Origin: Nocardia macrotermitis
Lineage (GTDB): Bacteria; Actinomycetota; Actinomycetes; Mycobacteriales; Mycobacteriaceae
Direction of reading: 5' to 3'
Assembly: GCF_009604405.1 (NCBI RefSeq)
Contig: NZ_WEGK01000006.1
Span: forward strand, 310,001 to 374,000
Length of the DNA stretch: 64,000 bases
Both the position numbers and the translations under genes were made by a program. Positions 32,678 through 41,877 of this stretch are shown here, one piece after another. Under the pieces are notes generated by a model, which was not told where the DNA came from, made no database searches, and worked only from the letters and a program-made list of their open reading frames with translations. How positions within the stretch are numbered: the first letter of the stretch is position 1; the number at the start of each line of letters is the position of its first letter.

Positions 32678-33624
32678 CCGAGGTGGGGCGGGAGCCGCGG
32701 CTGTACCGCTCCGATGTGCGTGCCGCGCGGCGGCGACTGGGCCGGCACGTCCGGGTGACGCCCGTCTGCCATACCGACGTCGCCGGTCCGAACGGGCCGG
32801 TCGGGGTGAGCCTGAAATTCGAATACCTCCAGCACGGCGGCACTTTCAAGGTGCGCGGCAGTCTCAACGCGCTGCTCGCCGCCGGGGTGCGGGACGAGCG
32901 TCCGGTGGTGATCGCCTCGGGCGGTAACGCGGGTATCGCGGCCGCGCTGGCCTGCGCGATCCTGGGACGCTCGTGCACGGTGGTGGTGCCCGAATCCGCG
33001 CCACACACCAAGGTCGCGGCCATGTGGGCCTACGGCGCCGAAGTGCTCTGGCGCGGAACGACTTACGTCGAGGCGACCCGGCACGCGGAGGAACTCGCCG
33101 CCGAACGCCGCGCACTGCGGTTGCACGCCTACGGGATGCCGGAGGTGGTCGCGGGCGCGGGCACGATCGGGCTGGAGATAGAACGTCAGGTGCGGGCGCG
33201 CCCACCCGTGCTGGTGCCGGTGGGTGGCGGCGCGCTGGCGGCCGGGATCGCTGCCGCGCTGGGGACACGCGGACAGGTGGTCGGAGTCGAACCCGTCGGT
33301 GCACCGACTCTGCACGCCGCGCTCGCGGCCGGGCATCCGGTGGATGTGCACATCAACACCATCGCCTCGGATGCGTTGGGGGCCACCAGGATCGGCGAGA
33401 TGGCGATGGAGCTCGCGCAGCGCTACCGGATCGGTTCGGTGCTGGTGAGCGATGACGCGATCTCGATGGCGCGGGAGTATCTGTGGCGCGAGTTCCGGGT
33501 CGTGGTCGAGCCCGCCGGGGCGACCGCGCTGGCGGCGATCCAGAGCGGTGCGTATGTGCCGGGACCGCAGGAACGGCCGGTCATCGTGTTGACCGGAGCC
33601 AATACGGACCTCACCACGCTCTGA
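32674..33624 (+). CDS. PLP-dependent threonine/serine dehydratase-like protein
   Basis: A 316-residue fold-type-II PLP enzyme. The Schiff-base lysine is Lys59 in GGTFKVRGSLNA, the phosphate cradle is VPVGGGALAAGIAAAL, SGGNAGIAAAL is the serine/threonine dehydratase asparagine loop, and VLTGANTD closes the site. There is no ACT regulatory domain, so it is a catabolic-size enzyme. Likely reactions are deamination of threonine or serine to a 2-oxo acid; racemase activity is an alternative within the same family. Its GTG start overlaps the stop of the CopD-CtaG gene, indicating coupled translation, although no metabolic link is known. Confidence 0.87.
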   Translation: MTEVGREPRLYRSDVRAARRRLGRHVRVTPVCHTDVAGPNGPVGVSLKFEYLQHGGTFKVRGSLNALLAAGVRDERPVVIASGGNAGIAAALACAILGRSCTVVVPESAPHTKVAAMWAYGAEVLWRGTTYVEATRHAEELAAERRALRLHAYGMPEVVAGAGTIGLEIERQVRARPPVLVPVGGGALAAGIAAALGTRGQVVGVEPVGAPTLHAALAAGHPVDVHINTIASDALGATRIGEMAMELAQRYRIGSVLVSDDAISMAREYLWREFRVVVEPAGATALAAIQSGAYVPGPQERPVIVLTGANTDLTTL

Positions 33625-33733
33625 TCCGGGCGTCGGGGAATCCGGAACGTCGTCTACTCACAAGGCGAAAGTTATCCCCAAATCGGGAATCGCTCTGGCA
33701 CACCCCGCGATGATCGGCCAGGCTTGATCACAA

Positions 33734-33763
33734 CGTCGAAATGTCCGCGACGTCGAAATGTCA
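33734..33763. repeat. Tandem 13-bp direct repeat upstream of ssb
   Basis: ACGTCGAAATGTC occurs at 33734-33746 and 33751-33763, a 17-bp period, ending 12 bases before the ssb start. A recent duplication or a pair of regulator sites are both possible. Confidence 0.6.
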
Positions 33764-33775
33764 AGGGGTGGAGTC

Positions 33776-34273
33776 ATGTACGAGGCATATACGGCACTGG
33801 TCGGCAATGTGGTCACCCATCCGGTGCGACGCAGCCTGCCCAACGGGCAGCAGTTGGTCACCTTCCGGATGGCCAGCAATGCGCGCAGACTCGATCGCGG
33901 CAGTGGGGACTGGGTCGACAACGGGACGGTGTACGTCACGGTGAACTGCTGGCGCAAACTGGTCGAGGGGGTCGATGCCTCGCTGAGCGTCGGCGATCCG
34001 ATCCTGGTCTACGGCCAGTTGCGGTCGAACGAATACCGCACCAAGGAGGGGCATACCCGGCAGGATCTCGAACTGCGGGCCAATGCGATCGGACCGGATC
34101 TGGGCCGCTGTACCGCCACGGTGCTGCGGCGCGGGAATTATCGAAAACCCACCGAACCGCGGTTCTCCGATTCCGCGCCCGCACCGTCGTCGGACGCGGA
34201 GGCCGGAGTGCCGACCGAGCCCACCACGCGACTCGTGGCGGTGCTCGATTCGGACGCTTCCGGGCGCGGGTAG
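33776..34273 (+). CDS. ssb: Single-stranded DNA-binding protein (accessory SSB)
   Basis: The 165-residue protein has an N-terminal OB fold: ALVGNVVTHPVRRSLPNGQQ, VTFRMASNARRLDRGSGDW, YVTVNCWRKLVEGVDASLS, GDPILVYGQLRSNEYRTKEG, which follow the SSB order closely. The C-terminal 50 residues are Ser/Pro/Glu-rich and lack the acidic DDDIPF tip of replicative SSB, so this is a second, accessory SSB that would not recruit partners in the usual way. ATG at 33776 has GGGGTGGAG upstream. It precedes ettA, as in mycobacteria (Rv2478c-Rv2477c from memory). A pair of 13-bp direct repeats lies in its leader. Confidence 0.88.
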   Translation: MYEAYTALVGNVVTHPVRRSLPNGQQLVTFRMASNARRLDRGSGDWVDNGTVYVTVNCWRKLVEGVDASLSVGDPILVYGQLRSNEYRTKEGHTRQDLELRANAIGPDLGRCTATVLRRGNYRKPTEPRFSDSAPAPSSDAEAGVPTEPTTRLVAVLDSDASGRG

Positions 34274-34336
34274 GGCTGTTCGCACACGGGGCGGATACGA
34301 TCGCTCCGCACTGTCATCGCGCGGTGCATCGGCGCC

Positions 34337-34364
34337 GGGCTCCCCGCGTGAGCGGGGATGAGCC
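34337..34364 (+). repeat. Solitary type I-E-like CRISPR repeat
   Basis: This 28-base element has the form GGGCT-CCCCGC-GTGA-GCGGGG-ATGAGCC, that is, the stem and the 5' and 3' flanks of actinobacterial type I-E CRISPR repeats. Only one copy is present, with no spacers and no cas gene in the window. It ends 17 bases before the ettA start codon. Confidence 0.55.
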
Positions 34365-34381
34365 ACACTAGGGTGAGGGAT

Positions 34382-36058
34382 ATGGCTGAGTTCATTTACC
34401 AGATGAGGAAAGTTCGTAAGGCGCACGGCGACAAGGTCGTCCTGGACGATGTGACCCTGAACTTCCTTCCCGGTGCCAAGATCGGTGTCGTCGGGCCGAA
34501 CGGCGCTGGTAAGTCCAGCGTGCTGAAGATCATGGCCGGACTGGATCAGCCCAACAACGGTGATGCGTTCCTGGCTCCCGGTGCGACCGTCGGCATCCTG
34601 CAGCAGGAACCCCCGCTGAACGAGGAGAAGACCGTCCGCGGCAACGTCGAGGAGGGTCTCGGCGAGGTCAAGGTCAAGCTGGACCGGTTCAACGAGATCG
34701 CCGAACTGATGGCGACCGACTACTCCGACGAGCTCATGGACGAGATGGGCAAACTCCAGGAATACCTGGACCACGCCGACGCGTGGGATATCGACTCCCA
34801 GCTCGAGCAGGCCATGGACGCGCTGCGCTGCCCGCCGCCGGACGAGCCGGTCACCAACCTCTCCGGTGGTGAGCGTCGCCGGGTCGCGCTGTGCAAACTG
34901 CTGCTGAGCAAGCCGGACCTGCTGCTGCTGGACGAGCCGACCAACCACCTGGATGCCGAGAGCGTGCTGTGGCTCGAACAGCACCTGGCCTCCTATGCCG
35001 GCGCCGTCCTGGCCGTGACCCACGACCGGTACTTCCTGGACAACGTCGCGGAGTGGATCCTCGAGCTCGACCGCGGCCGCGCCTACCCGTACGAGGGCAA
35101 CTACTCCACCTACCTGGAGAAGAAGGCGCAGCGCCTCGAGGTCCAGGGCAAGAAGGACCAGAAGCTGCAGAAGCGCCTCAAGGAGGAGCTGGCCTGGGTC
35201 CGTTCCGGCGCCAAGGCCCGGCAGGCCAAGAACAAGGCGCGTCTGGGCCGGTACGAGGAGATGGCCGCCGAGGCCGAGAAGCACCGCAAGTTGGACTTCG
35301 AGGAGATCCAGATCCCCGCGGGGCCGCGCCTGGGCAGTGTCGTGGTCGAGGTCGAGCACCTGGACAAGGGTTTCGGCGATCGCCAGCTGATCAAGGATCT
35401 GTCGTTCACGTTGCCGCGCAACGGAATCGTCGGTGTCATCGGCCCCAACGGTGTCGGTAAGACCACGCTGTTCAAGACCATCGTCGGACTCGAGTCGCCG
35501 GACAGCGGCGAGGTGAAGGTCGGCGAGACGGTCAAGCTCAGCTACGTCGACCAGAACCGCGCCGGGATCGACCCGAAGAAGAATGTGTGGCAGGTCGTTT
35601 CGGACGGTCTGGACTTCATCGAGGTCGGCAACCAGGAGATGCCCTCGCGCGCCTACGTCAGCGCGTTCGGATTCAAGGGCCCGGATCAGCAGAAGCCGGC
35701 CGGGGTGCTCTCCGGTGGTGAGCGCAACCGCCTCAACCTGGCGCTGACCCTCAAGCAGGGCGGCAACCTGATCCTGCTCGACGAGCCGACCAACGACCTG
35801 GACGTGGAGACCCTGAGTTCGCTGGAGAACGCGCTCGAGCAGTTCCCCGGCTGCGCCGTGGTCATCTCCCACGACCGCTGGTTCCTGGACCGCACCTGCA
35901 CGCATATCCTTGCGTGGGAAGGTGATTCGGACAACGAGGCGTCCTGGTTCTGGTTCGAGGGCAACTTCGAGGCTTACGAGGCCAACAAGATCGAGCGGCT
36001 CGGACCGGAGGCGGCCAGGCCGCATCGGGTCACCCACCGCAAGCTCACCCGGGACTGA
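34382..36058 (+). CDS. ettA: Energy-dependent translational throttle protein EttA (ABC-F ATPase)
   Basis: The 558-residue soluble ABC-F protein has two nucleotide-binding domains. Walker A motifs are GPNGAGKSS (near residue 37) and GPNGVGKTT, signatures are LSGGERRRVAL and LSGGERNRLNL, Walker B motifs are LLLLDEPTNHLD and LILLDEPTNDLD. The EttA-type arm insertion (ELMATDYSDELMDEMGKL) and the charged P-site tRNA interaction linker between domains (KKAQRLEVQGKKDQKLQKRL and following) are present. It binds the ribosomal E site and gates the first elongation step according to ATP/ADP ratio. Length equals the E. coli and mycobacterial proteins. The isolated CRISPR-like repeat lies just upstream. 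NAD-GDH follows. Confidence 0.96.
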   Translation: MAEFIYQMRKVRKAHGDKVVLDDVTLNFLPGAKIGVVGPNGAGKSSVLKIMAGLDQPNNGDAFLAPGATVGILQQEPPLNEEKTVRGNVEEGLGEVKVKLDRFNEIAELMATDYSDELMDEMGKLQEYLDHADAWDIDSQLEQAMDALRCPPPDEPVTNLSGGERRRVALCKLLLSKPDLLLLDEPTNHLDAESVLWLEQHLASYAGAVLAVTHDRYFLDNVAEWILELDRGRAYPYEGNYSTYLEKKAQRLEVQGKKDQKLQKRLKEELAWVRSGAKARQAKNKARLGRYEEMAAEAEKHRKLDFEEIQIPAGPRLGSVVVEVEHLDKGFGDRQLIKDLSFTLPRNGIVGVIGPNGVGKTTLFKTIVGLESPDSGEVKVGETVKLSYVDQNRAGIDPKKNVWQVVSDGLDFIEVGNQEMPSRAYVSAFGFKGPDQQKPAGVLSGGERNRLNLALTLKQGGNLILLDEPTNDLDVETLSSLENALEQFPGCAVVISHDRWFLDRTCTHILAWEGDSDNEASWFWFEGNFEAYEANKIERLGPEAARPHRVTHRKLTRD

Positions 36059-36094
36059 TCCCGCCCCGGCGCCGCTACCGCGCGGTAACCCTCC

Positions 36095-36114
36095 GGCGAA
36101 ACGTGTGTTTCGCC
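36095..36114 (+). terminator. Hairpin after ettA
   Basis: GGCGAAAC and GTTTCGCC form a perfect 8-bp stem with the loop GTGT, 36 bases after the ettA stop. No U tract follows, so termination strength is uncertain. Confidence 0.5.
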
Positions 36115-36337
36115 ACAATTGGATAGAATCGCCCAACGTGCAACGGGCGCAACATATGTCGGGCTTCACCTGGTAGTTCGGTCATGTCCGAGTGAGGTAG
36201 GACCAACCGGGCCGCATTGGCGGCTGGGCGTCGCCGAAGCTTTGGGAAGTATTTCCTTCAGCGTTCGCGACGCCCAGCTACCCTCGACTCCGGCGTCACT
36301 TTGTTACGGAACCTAATCCGAGGAGTTGGCGAAGAAA

Positions 36338-39300
36338 ATGACGGTCTCGTCCGAATTGTCCAGTGCCGCTTGGGCGGCGGGGTTACCGGAGCCGCTGCGG
36401 GGCGAACTCGCGACGCTCGAGGAAGCCTATTTCCGCCATGCGGACACCGGCGATGTGGACTGTGCTATCAGCGGAAGTTCGAGTCTGGTGTTCCGCCGAC
36501 ACCTCGAGCTCGGTATGCAGCGGCGCGCGGGCGAGCGTCGCGTCCTGGTCCACCACCCCGACGACAACACCGGGCTGGGTGCGGCGGTCCAGCTCGTCAC
36601 CGATGACATGCCCATGCTGGTCGAATCGGTCACGGCCGCACTGACCAGGATCGGAGTCAGCGTCAGCGAGGTGATCCACCCGATCTTCGAGGTGATCCGC
36701 GACGCCGACGGACGTCTCGAATCCGCCGCCGCGCACGAGGTGGACGGCCACGGCATGATCGGGCTGCGCGAGTCCTGGATGCATGTGCAACTGCATCCCT
36801 CGACCAGCCGCGAACTGCTGGCGCGGGTGGAGAACGAGATCCCCGACGTCCTCACCGACGTGCGCCAGGTCATCGGCGACACCCAGGCCATGCGCACCGT
36901 GCAGGACACCCTCGCTGGGGCGTTGAAACTCGCCGCGAAGAACGGCACCGCGCCGTTCTCCTCGACCGATCTGATCGACTGCGCGAATCTGCTGCGCTGG
37001 CTGGCCGACGGTCACTTCACCGTGCTCGGTTACGCCCGCTACGAGCGCGCCGCCACGGCGACGAAATCCGTTGTGGTGCCGGACAGTTGCCTCGGCGTGC
37101 TGCGCCCGGACGTGGGCACCGACTTCCGCGTTCCCGTCAACGGCGGTGACCGTCCACTGCTGATGCTGACCCAGGGGCTGGTCCCGGCCACGGTGCACCG
37201 CTCGGTCTACCCCTACTTCATCGGTGTCGCGGACTTCGACGACACCGGCGCGCTGATCGGGAAACACGTCTTCATCGGCGTGTTCACCGTCGCCGCACTG
37301 CACGAGAACGTGCTGGACATCCCGGTGATCGAGCGCCGGGTCCGGTCGGTCATCGAGGCCAGCGGATTCGATCTGGAGTCCTTCTCCGGGCAGGCCATGC
37401 TGGAGGTGATCCAGTCCTTCCCGCGCACCGAGCTGTTCTCCTCGGACGCCGAGACGATGCGTCGCACGGCCGGTGCGGTGCTGAATGTCGGTATGCGACG
37501 GCAGGTTCGGCTGTTCCTGCGCTCGGACTCCTACGGTCGTTTCGTGGCCTGCATGGTGTATCTGCCGCGCGACCGCTACACCACCGCGGTCCGGCTCGAG
37601 ATGCAGGAGATCCTGGTCCGCGAACTGGGCGGCGTCTCCATCGACTATTCCGCGCGGGTGTCCGAGAACGAGCTCGCCAGTGTGTATTTCACCGTGCGCC
37701 TCGCGCAGCCGGGCACCCCGGTGGACGCCTCGGAGGCGAACCGGCTGCGCATCCAGGATCTGCTCGGCCAGGCGAGCCACACCTGGGACGACGAGCTGCG
37801 CGAGGTGGTGTCCAGCTCCACGGTGCTCGATCCCGCTGTCGTGCAACGGTATTCCGATGCGCTGCCCGAGGCGTACAAGGCCGATTTCGATCCGGCCCGC
37901 GCGCTGGCCGATGTGGTACGGCTCGAACATCTGGGCGGCGACCGCATCGAGCAGCATCTGTATCGGCGGCCCGGATCCGATTCCGGCTCATGGCGTTTCA
38001 CGCTCTACGTGGGCAGCGGCGTCTCGCTGAGCCAGGTGCTGCCGCTGTTGCAGAGCCTGGGCGTCGAGGTGGTCGACGAGCGTCCGTACCAGGTGTCCTT
38101 CGAGGACGACCGGGAGTGCTGGATCTACGATTTCGGCCTCCAGGCCCGCCCGGATCTGCTCAGCCGCGCGCTGGACCGGAACATGGACGCCGAACTCATC
38201 GAGACCCCCGAGCGGCTCGACATGTTCGAGGCCCAGGAGCGCGGTCTGCGCGAGCGTTTCACCGAGGCGTTCGACGCGCTCTGGTACGGCCGCGCCTCGG
38301 CCGACGCACTGAACGAACTGGTCCTGCGCGCCGGTCTGCACTGGCGCACGGTCTCGATCCTGCGCGCCTACTCGAGGTACCTGCAACAGGCCGATTTCCC
38401 CTACAGCCAGGCCAATATCGCCCGCGTGCTGCTGGCCGCCCCCGATGCGGCGCGGTTGTTCGTGGAGCTGTTCGCGGCGCTGTTCGATCCCGATTCCGCC
38501 TCGCCGGAACGGGCCGCCGAGCTCGAGCAGGCGGTGGCCGAGCGGATCAACGAGGTGGTGAGCCTGGATGCCGACCGCATCCTGCGCGCGATCCTGAGCC
38601 TGGTGAAGGCGACGTTGCGGACCAACTACTACCGCACCGACGAGAACGGCGAACCCCGCTCCTACCTGTCGATCAAGGTGGAACCGCAGGAAATCGCCGA
38701 ATTGCCCAAGCCCAGGCCACAATTCGAGATCTTCGTGTACTCGCCTCGGGTCGAGGGTGTGCACCTGCGGTTCGGGCCCGTGGCCCGTGGCGGGTTGCGA
38801 TGGTCCGACCGGCTGGAGGATTTCCGGACCGAGATCCTGGGGCTGGTGAAGGCGCAGGCGGTCAAGAACGCCGTGATCGTGCCGGTCGGTGCCAAGGGCG
38901 GTTTCGTGGTGAAGCACCCGCCCGCCGCGACCGGTGATCCGGGCGCGGACCGGCAGGCGATGCAGGCCGAGGGGATCGCGTGCTATCGGACGTTCATCTC
39001 GGGTCTGCTGGATGTGACCGACAACGTGGATCACGCGTCGGGTGCGGTGATCCCGCCCGAGCGCGTGGTGCGCCGCGATGGTGACGACACATATCTGGTG
39101 GTGGCCGCGGACAAGGGCACCGCGACGTTCTCCGACATCGCCAACGAGGTCGCGCAGTCGTACGGGTTCTGGCTCGGCGACGCGTTCGCGTCGGGTGGTT
39201 CGGCGGGCTACGACCACAAGGCCATGGGCATCACCGCCAAGGGCGCGTGGGAGAGCGTGAAGCGGCACTTCGCCGAGATGGATATCGACACGCAGACAAC

Positions 39301-41227
39301 GGATTTCACTGTCGTCGGTGTGGGTGACATGTCGGGTGACGTGTTCGGCAACGGCATGCTGCTCTCACGCCACATTCGCCTGGTGGCCGCGTTCGATCAC
39401 CGCCACATCTTCCTGGACCCGAATCCGGATGCGGCCACGTCGTTCGTGGAGCGGGAGCGGATGTTCGCGCTGCCGCGGTCGTCCTGGGCGGATTATGACA
39501 AATCCCTGATCAGCGCCGGTGGCGGGGTATTCGACCGCACGGTCAAGGCGGTGCCGATCAGCCCGCAGGCGCGCGCCGCGCTGGGCCTGGCTGACAACGT
39601 CACCACGCTCTCGCCCCCGGAATTGATGCGCGCGATCCTGCTGTCCCCGGTGGATCTGCTGTGGAACGGAGGTATCGGCACCTACGTGAAGGCGTCGAGC
39701 GAATCCAACTCCGAGGTCGGCGACAAGGCCAACGACGCGATCCGGGTCAACGCGAATGCCATGCGGGTCAAGGTGATCGGCGAGGGCGGCAACCTCGGCG
39801 CCACCGCGCTGGGCCGAATCCAGTTCTGCGCCAACGGCGGCAAGATGAACACCGACGCGCTGGACAACTCCGCGGGCGTGGACTGCTCGGACCACGAGGT
39901 CAATATCAAGGTGCTGCTCGACGGCGTGGTGACCAGCGGTGAGCTGCCCGCGGGCGACCGCAACGCGCTGCTGGCCTCGATGACCGACGACGTGTCCTCG
40001 ATGGTGTTGGCGGACAACGTATCCCAGAACTTCCTGATGGGGATGTCCCGCACCGAGGCGCCGCGCATGCTGAATGTGCACATGCGCGTCATCGACGATC
40101 TGGAAGAGCGTCGCGGGCTGGATCGCGAACTCGAGGCGCTGCCCTCGGACGCGGAGATGAACCGCCGGGCCGAGATCGGTACCGGTCTGACCTCGCCCGA
40201 ATTGGCGAATCTCATGGCGCACGTGAAGCTTTCGCTCAAGGCCGATCTGCTCGAGACCGATCTACCGGACAGCCCGTACTTCTCGGCGCGGCTGCCGGAG
40301 TACTTCCCGGTGCCGTTGCGGGAGCGGTTCGGCGCGGCGATCAAGCGGCATCGGCTGCACAGCGAGATCGTCACCACCATGGTCGTCAACGAGATGGTGG
40401 ATCTGGGCGGTATCACCTACGCGCATCGGCTGAACGAGGAGATCGGCGCGGGCACCGGCGATTCGGTGCGGGCGTTCGCGGCGGCGAGCCAGATCTTCGA
40501 TCTGCACTCGATCTGGGAGCGGATCCGGGCCGCGGACACCTCCGTCGCAGTCAAGGACGATCTGGAGCTCGAGACCAAGCGGACCCTCGATCGGGCCTCG
40601 CGCTGGTTGCTGAGCAACCGGCCGCAGCCGGTCGCGGTCGGGTCGGAGATACACCGGTACAACGAGCAGGTGCGGGCGCTCGCGCCGGAGGTGCCGGGGT
40701 GGCTGCGCGGTCACCACATCGACACCCTCCAGGAACAGTCGACGAAACTGATCGCCCGCGGCGCGCCGGAGGCCCTGGCCACCGAGGTGTTCGGCCTGCT
40801 CAATCTGTTCCCGCTGCTGGACATCATCGATATCGCCGACATCACCGAACGCGACGGCGCCGAGGTGGGCGCGCTGTACTACGCGCTCAACGAACACCTC
40901 AAGGTCGACTGGCTGTTGCAGGCGGTCAGCCACCTCGAACGCGGTGATCGCTGGCACGCCCTGGCTCGTCTCGCGCTGCGTGACGACATGTACTCCTCGC
41001 TGCGTTCGCTCACCCTGGACGTGCTCTCGGCCGGTGATCCGGAGGAGACCGCCGAGGAGAAGATCGCCTACTGGGAGTCGAAGAACCAGGCCCGCCTCGG
41101 CCGCGCCCGCGCCGCCCTGTCGGAACTGTTCCAATCCGGCACCCACGACCTGGCCACCCTGTCGGTCGCGGCCCGCCAGGTCCGCAGCATGGTCAGCGGC
41201 GTCGGCGTGCAGTCCGACCTGCGCTGA
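36338..41227 (+). CDS. gdh: NAD-dependent glutamate dehydrogenase, large 180-kDa class
   Basis: The 1629-residue protein is the L-180 class NAD-GDH, which deaminates glutamate to 2-oxoglutarate. N-terminal ACT-like regulatory regions (about 1-450) precede the catalytic core, where VHLRFGPVARGGLRWSDR, KNAVIVPVGAKGGFVVK (substrate lysines), FTVVGVGDMSGDVFGNGML (NAD-binding) and EGGNLGATALGRIQF are seen. In mycobacteria this enzyme is inhibited by the FHA protein GarA. ATG at 36338 is preferred; an in-frame TTG at 36326 directly abuts AGGAG and is too close. It follows ettA and precedes a thioesterase, the same order as M. tuberculosis Rv2477c-Rv2475c. Confidence 0.96.
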   Translation: MTVSSELSSAAWAAGLPEPLRGELATLEEAYFRHADTGDVDCAISGSSSLVFRRHLELGMQRRAGERRVLVHHPDDNTGLGAAVQLVTDDMPMLVESVTAALTRIGVSVSEVIHPIFEVIRDADGRLESAAAHEVDGHGMIGLRESWMHVQLHPSTSRELLARVENEIPDVLTDVRQVIGDTQAMRTVQDTLAGALKLAAKNGTAPFSSTDLIDCANLLRWLADGHFTVLGYARYERAATATKSVVVPDSCLGVLRPDVGTDFRVPVNGGDRPLLMLTQGLVPATVHRSVYPYFIGVADFDDTGALIGKHVFIGVFTVAALHENVLDIPVIERRVRSVIEASGFDLESFSGQAMLEVIQSFPRTELFSSDAETMRRTAGAVLNVGMRRQVRLFLRSDSYGRFVACMVYLPRDRYTTAVRLEMQEILVRELGGVSIDYSARVSENELASVYFTVRLAQPGTPVDASEANRLRIQDLLGQASHTWDDELREVVSSSTVLDPAVVQRYSDALPEAYKADFDPARALADVVRLEHLGGDRIEQHLYRRPGSDSGSWRFTLYVGSGVSLSQVLPLLQSLGVEVVDERPYQVSFEDDRECWIYDFGLQARPDLLSRALDRNMDAELIETPERLDMFEAQERGLRERFTEAFDALWYGRASADALNELVLRAGLHWRTVSILRAYSRYLQQADFPYSQANIARVLLAAPDAARLFVELFAALFDPDSASPERAAELEQAVAERINEVVSLDADRILRAILSLVKATLRTNYYRTDENGEPRSYLSIKVEPQEIAELPKPRPQFEIFVYSPRVEGVHLRFGPVARGGLRWSDRLEDFRTEILGLVKAQAVKNAVIVPVGAKGGFVVKHPPAATGDPGADRQAMQAEGIACYRTFISGLLDVTDNVDHASGAVIPPERVVRRDGDDTYLVVAADKGTATFSDIANEVAQSYGFWLGDAFASGGSAGYDHKAMGITAKGAWESVKRHFAEMDIDTQTTDFTVVGVGDMSGDVFGNGMLLSRHIRLVAAFDHRHIFLDPNPDAATSFVERERMFALPRSSWADYDKSLISAGGGVFDRTVKAVPISPQARAALGLADNVTTLSPPELMRAILLSPVDLLWNGGIGTYVKASSESNSEVGDKANDAIRVNANAMRVKVIGEGGNLGATALGRIQFCANGGKMNTDALDNSAGVDCSDHEVNIKVLLDGVVTSGELPAGDRNALLASMTDDVSSMVLADNVSQNFLMGMSRTEAPRMLNVHMRVIDDLEERRGLDRELEALPSDAEMNRRAEIGTGLTSPELANLMAHVKLSLKADLLETDLPDSPYFSARLPEYFPVPLRERFGAAIKRHRLHSEIVTTMVVNEMVDLGGITYAHRLNEEIGAGTGDSVRAFAAASQIFDLHSIWERIRAADTSVAVKDDLELETKRTLDRASRWLLSNRPQPVAVGSEIHRYNEQVRALAPEVPGWLRGHHIDTLQEQSTKLIARGAPEALATEVFGLLNLFPLLDIIDIADITERDGAEVGALYYALNEHLKVDWLLQAVSHLERGDRWHALARLALRDDMYSSLRSLTLDVLSAGDPEETAEEKIAYWESKNQARLGRARAALSELFQSGTHDLATLSVAARQVRSMVSGVGVQSDLR

Positions 41228-41231
41228 ACGT

Positions 41232-41271
41232 CGTCCCGCCGGTCGCCCTGATCCGGGCGACCGGCGGGACG
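41232..41271 (+). terminator. Very strong hairpin terminator after gdh
   Basis: Two 17-base arms (41232-41248 and 41255-41271) pair perfectly around the loop TGATCC, beginning five bases after the gdh stop codon. It should end the gdh transcript, so the next genes need their own promoter. Confidence 0.85.
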
Positions 41272-41405
41272 CGCAGCCGTGGGTTCGGAACGACCACTCG
41301 ATGCTGGTCCGGTGCGCGCTGCCCGGCATACTGGGTAGCCGATTCGGTCCGCGCGGTGTGGCGGTGGCGCCGGACGGGCTCAGTGCTTCTATCGGGAGGT
41401 ATCGC

Positions 41406-41867
41406 GTGACCAGTGTCGACTCGCCGCAGAGTGACGGGGGTGTCGAGGCCGAGGCGCCGCGGCATTTCCACACCAAGGTCGAGGTGCGGTGGTCCGATAT
41501 GGATGTGTTCCAGCACATCAACCACGCTCGGATGGTGACGTTGCTGGAGGAGGCGCGGATTCCGTGGCTGTTCGGTGAGGGGAAGCCGACCGACGGGTTG
41601 CGCACCGGGTGCGTGCTGGTCGATCTGCATGTGCAGTACAAGGGGCAGTTGCGGCACGAGGACACGCCGCTGGACGTGTCGATGTGGGTCGAGCAGTTGC
41701 GGGCGGTGGATTTCACCATCGGGTACGAGGTGCGGGCCGCGGGTGCGGCGCCGGATTCGCGGGCGTCGGTGATCGCGACCACGCAGATGGCCGCCTTCGA
41801 CATCGATACCCAGCGCCTGCGCCGGTTGACCCCGAGCGAGCGCGACTATCTGGCGCTGTGGAAGTGA
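41406..41867 (+). CDS. Acyl-CoA thioesterase (4HBT hot-dog fold)
   Basis: The 153-residue hot-dog-fold protein has the 4-hydroxybenzoyl-CoA thioesterase segment VRWSDMDVFQHINHARMVTLLEEAR, in which the aspartate of SDMDVFQHINH is the usual catalytic residue. It also has CVLVDLHVQYKGQLRHEDTPL and DFTIGYEVRAAGAAP. It would hydrolyse acyl-CoA thioesters in the cytoplasm. The GTG at 41406 is preceded by GGGAGG. It corresponds in position to M. tuberculosis Rv2475c, next to gdh, and the following hypothetical gene to Rv2474c, with only 10 bp between. Substrate length preference is unknown. Confidence 0.88.
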   Translation: MTSVDSPQSDGGVEAEAPRHFHTKVEVRWSDMDVFQHINHARMVTLLEEARIPWLFGEGKPTDGLRTGCVLVDLHVQYKGQLRHEDTPLDVSMWVEQLRAVDFTIGYEVRAAGAAPDSRASVIATTQMAAFDIDTQRLRRLTPSERDYLALWK

Positions 41868-41877
41868 CGATACGGCG

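Noticed and set aside
33669..33680. Replication origin signal (TTATCCCCA)
   Set aside because: A single imperfect DnaA-box-like 9-mer without a cluster or AT-rich element is expected by chance; kept only as a side remark near ssb.
34337..34364. CRISPR array
   Set aside because: Only one repeat copy exists; no second repeat, spacer or cas gene is in the window, so it is reported only as a solitary repeat-like element.
36383..37957. Long minus-strand frame inside gdh
   Set aside because: It lies within the 1629-residue NAD-GDH, whose motifs are continuous; no independent start or motif.
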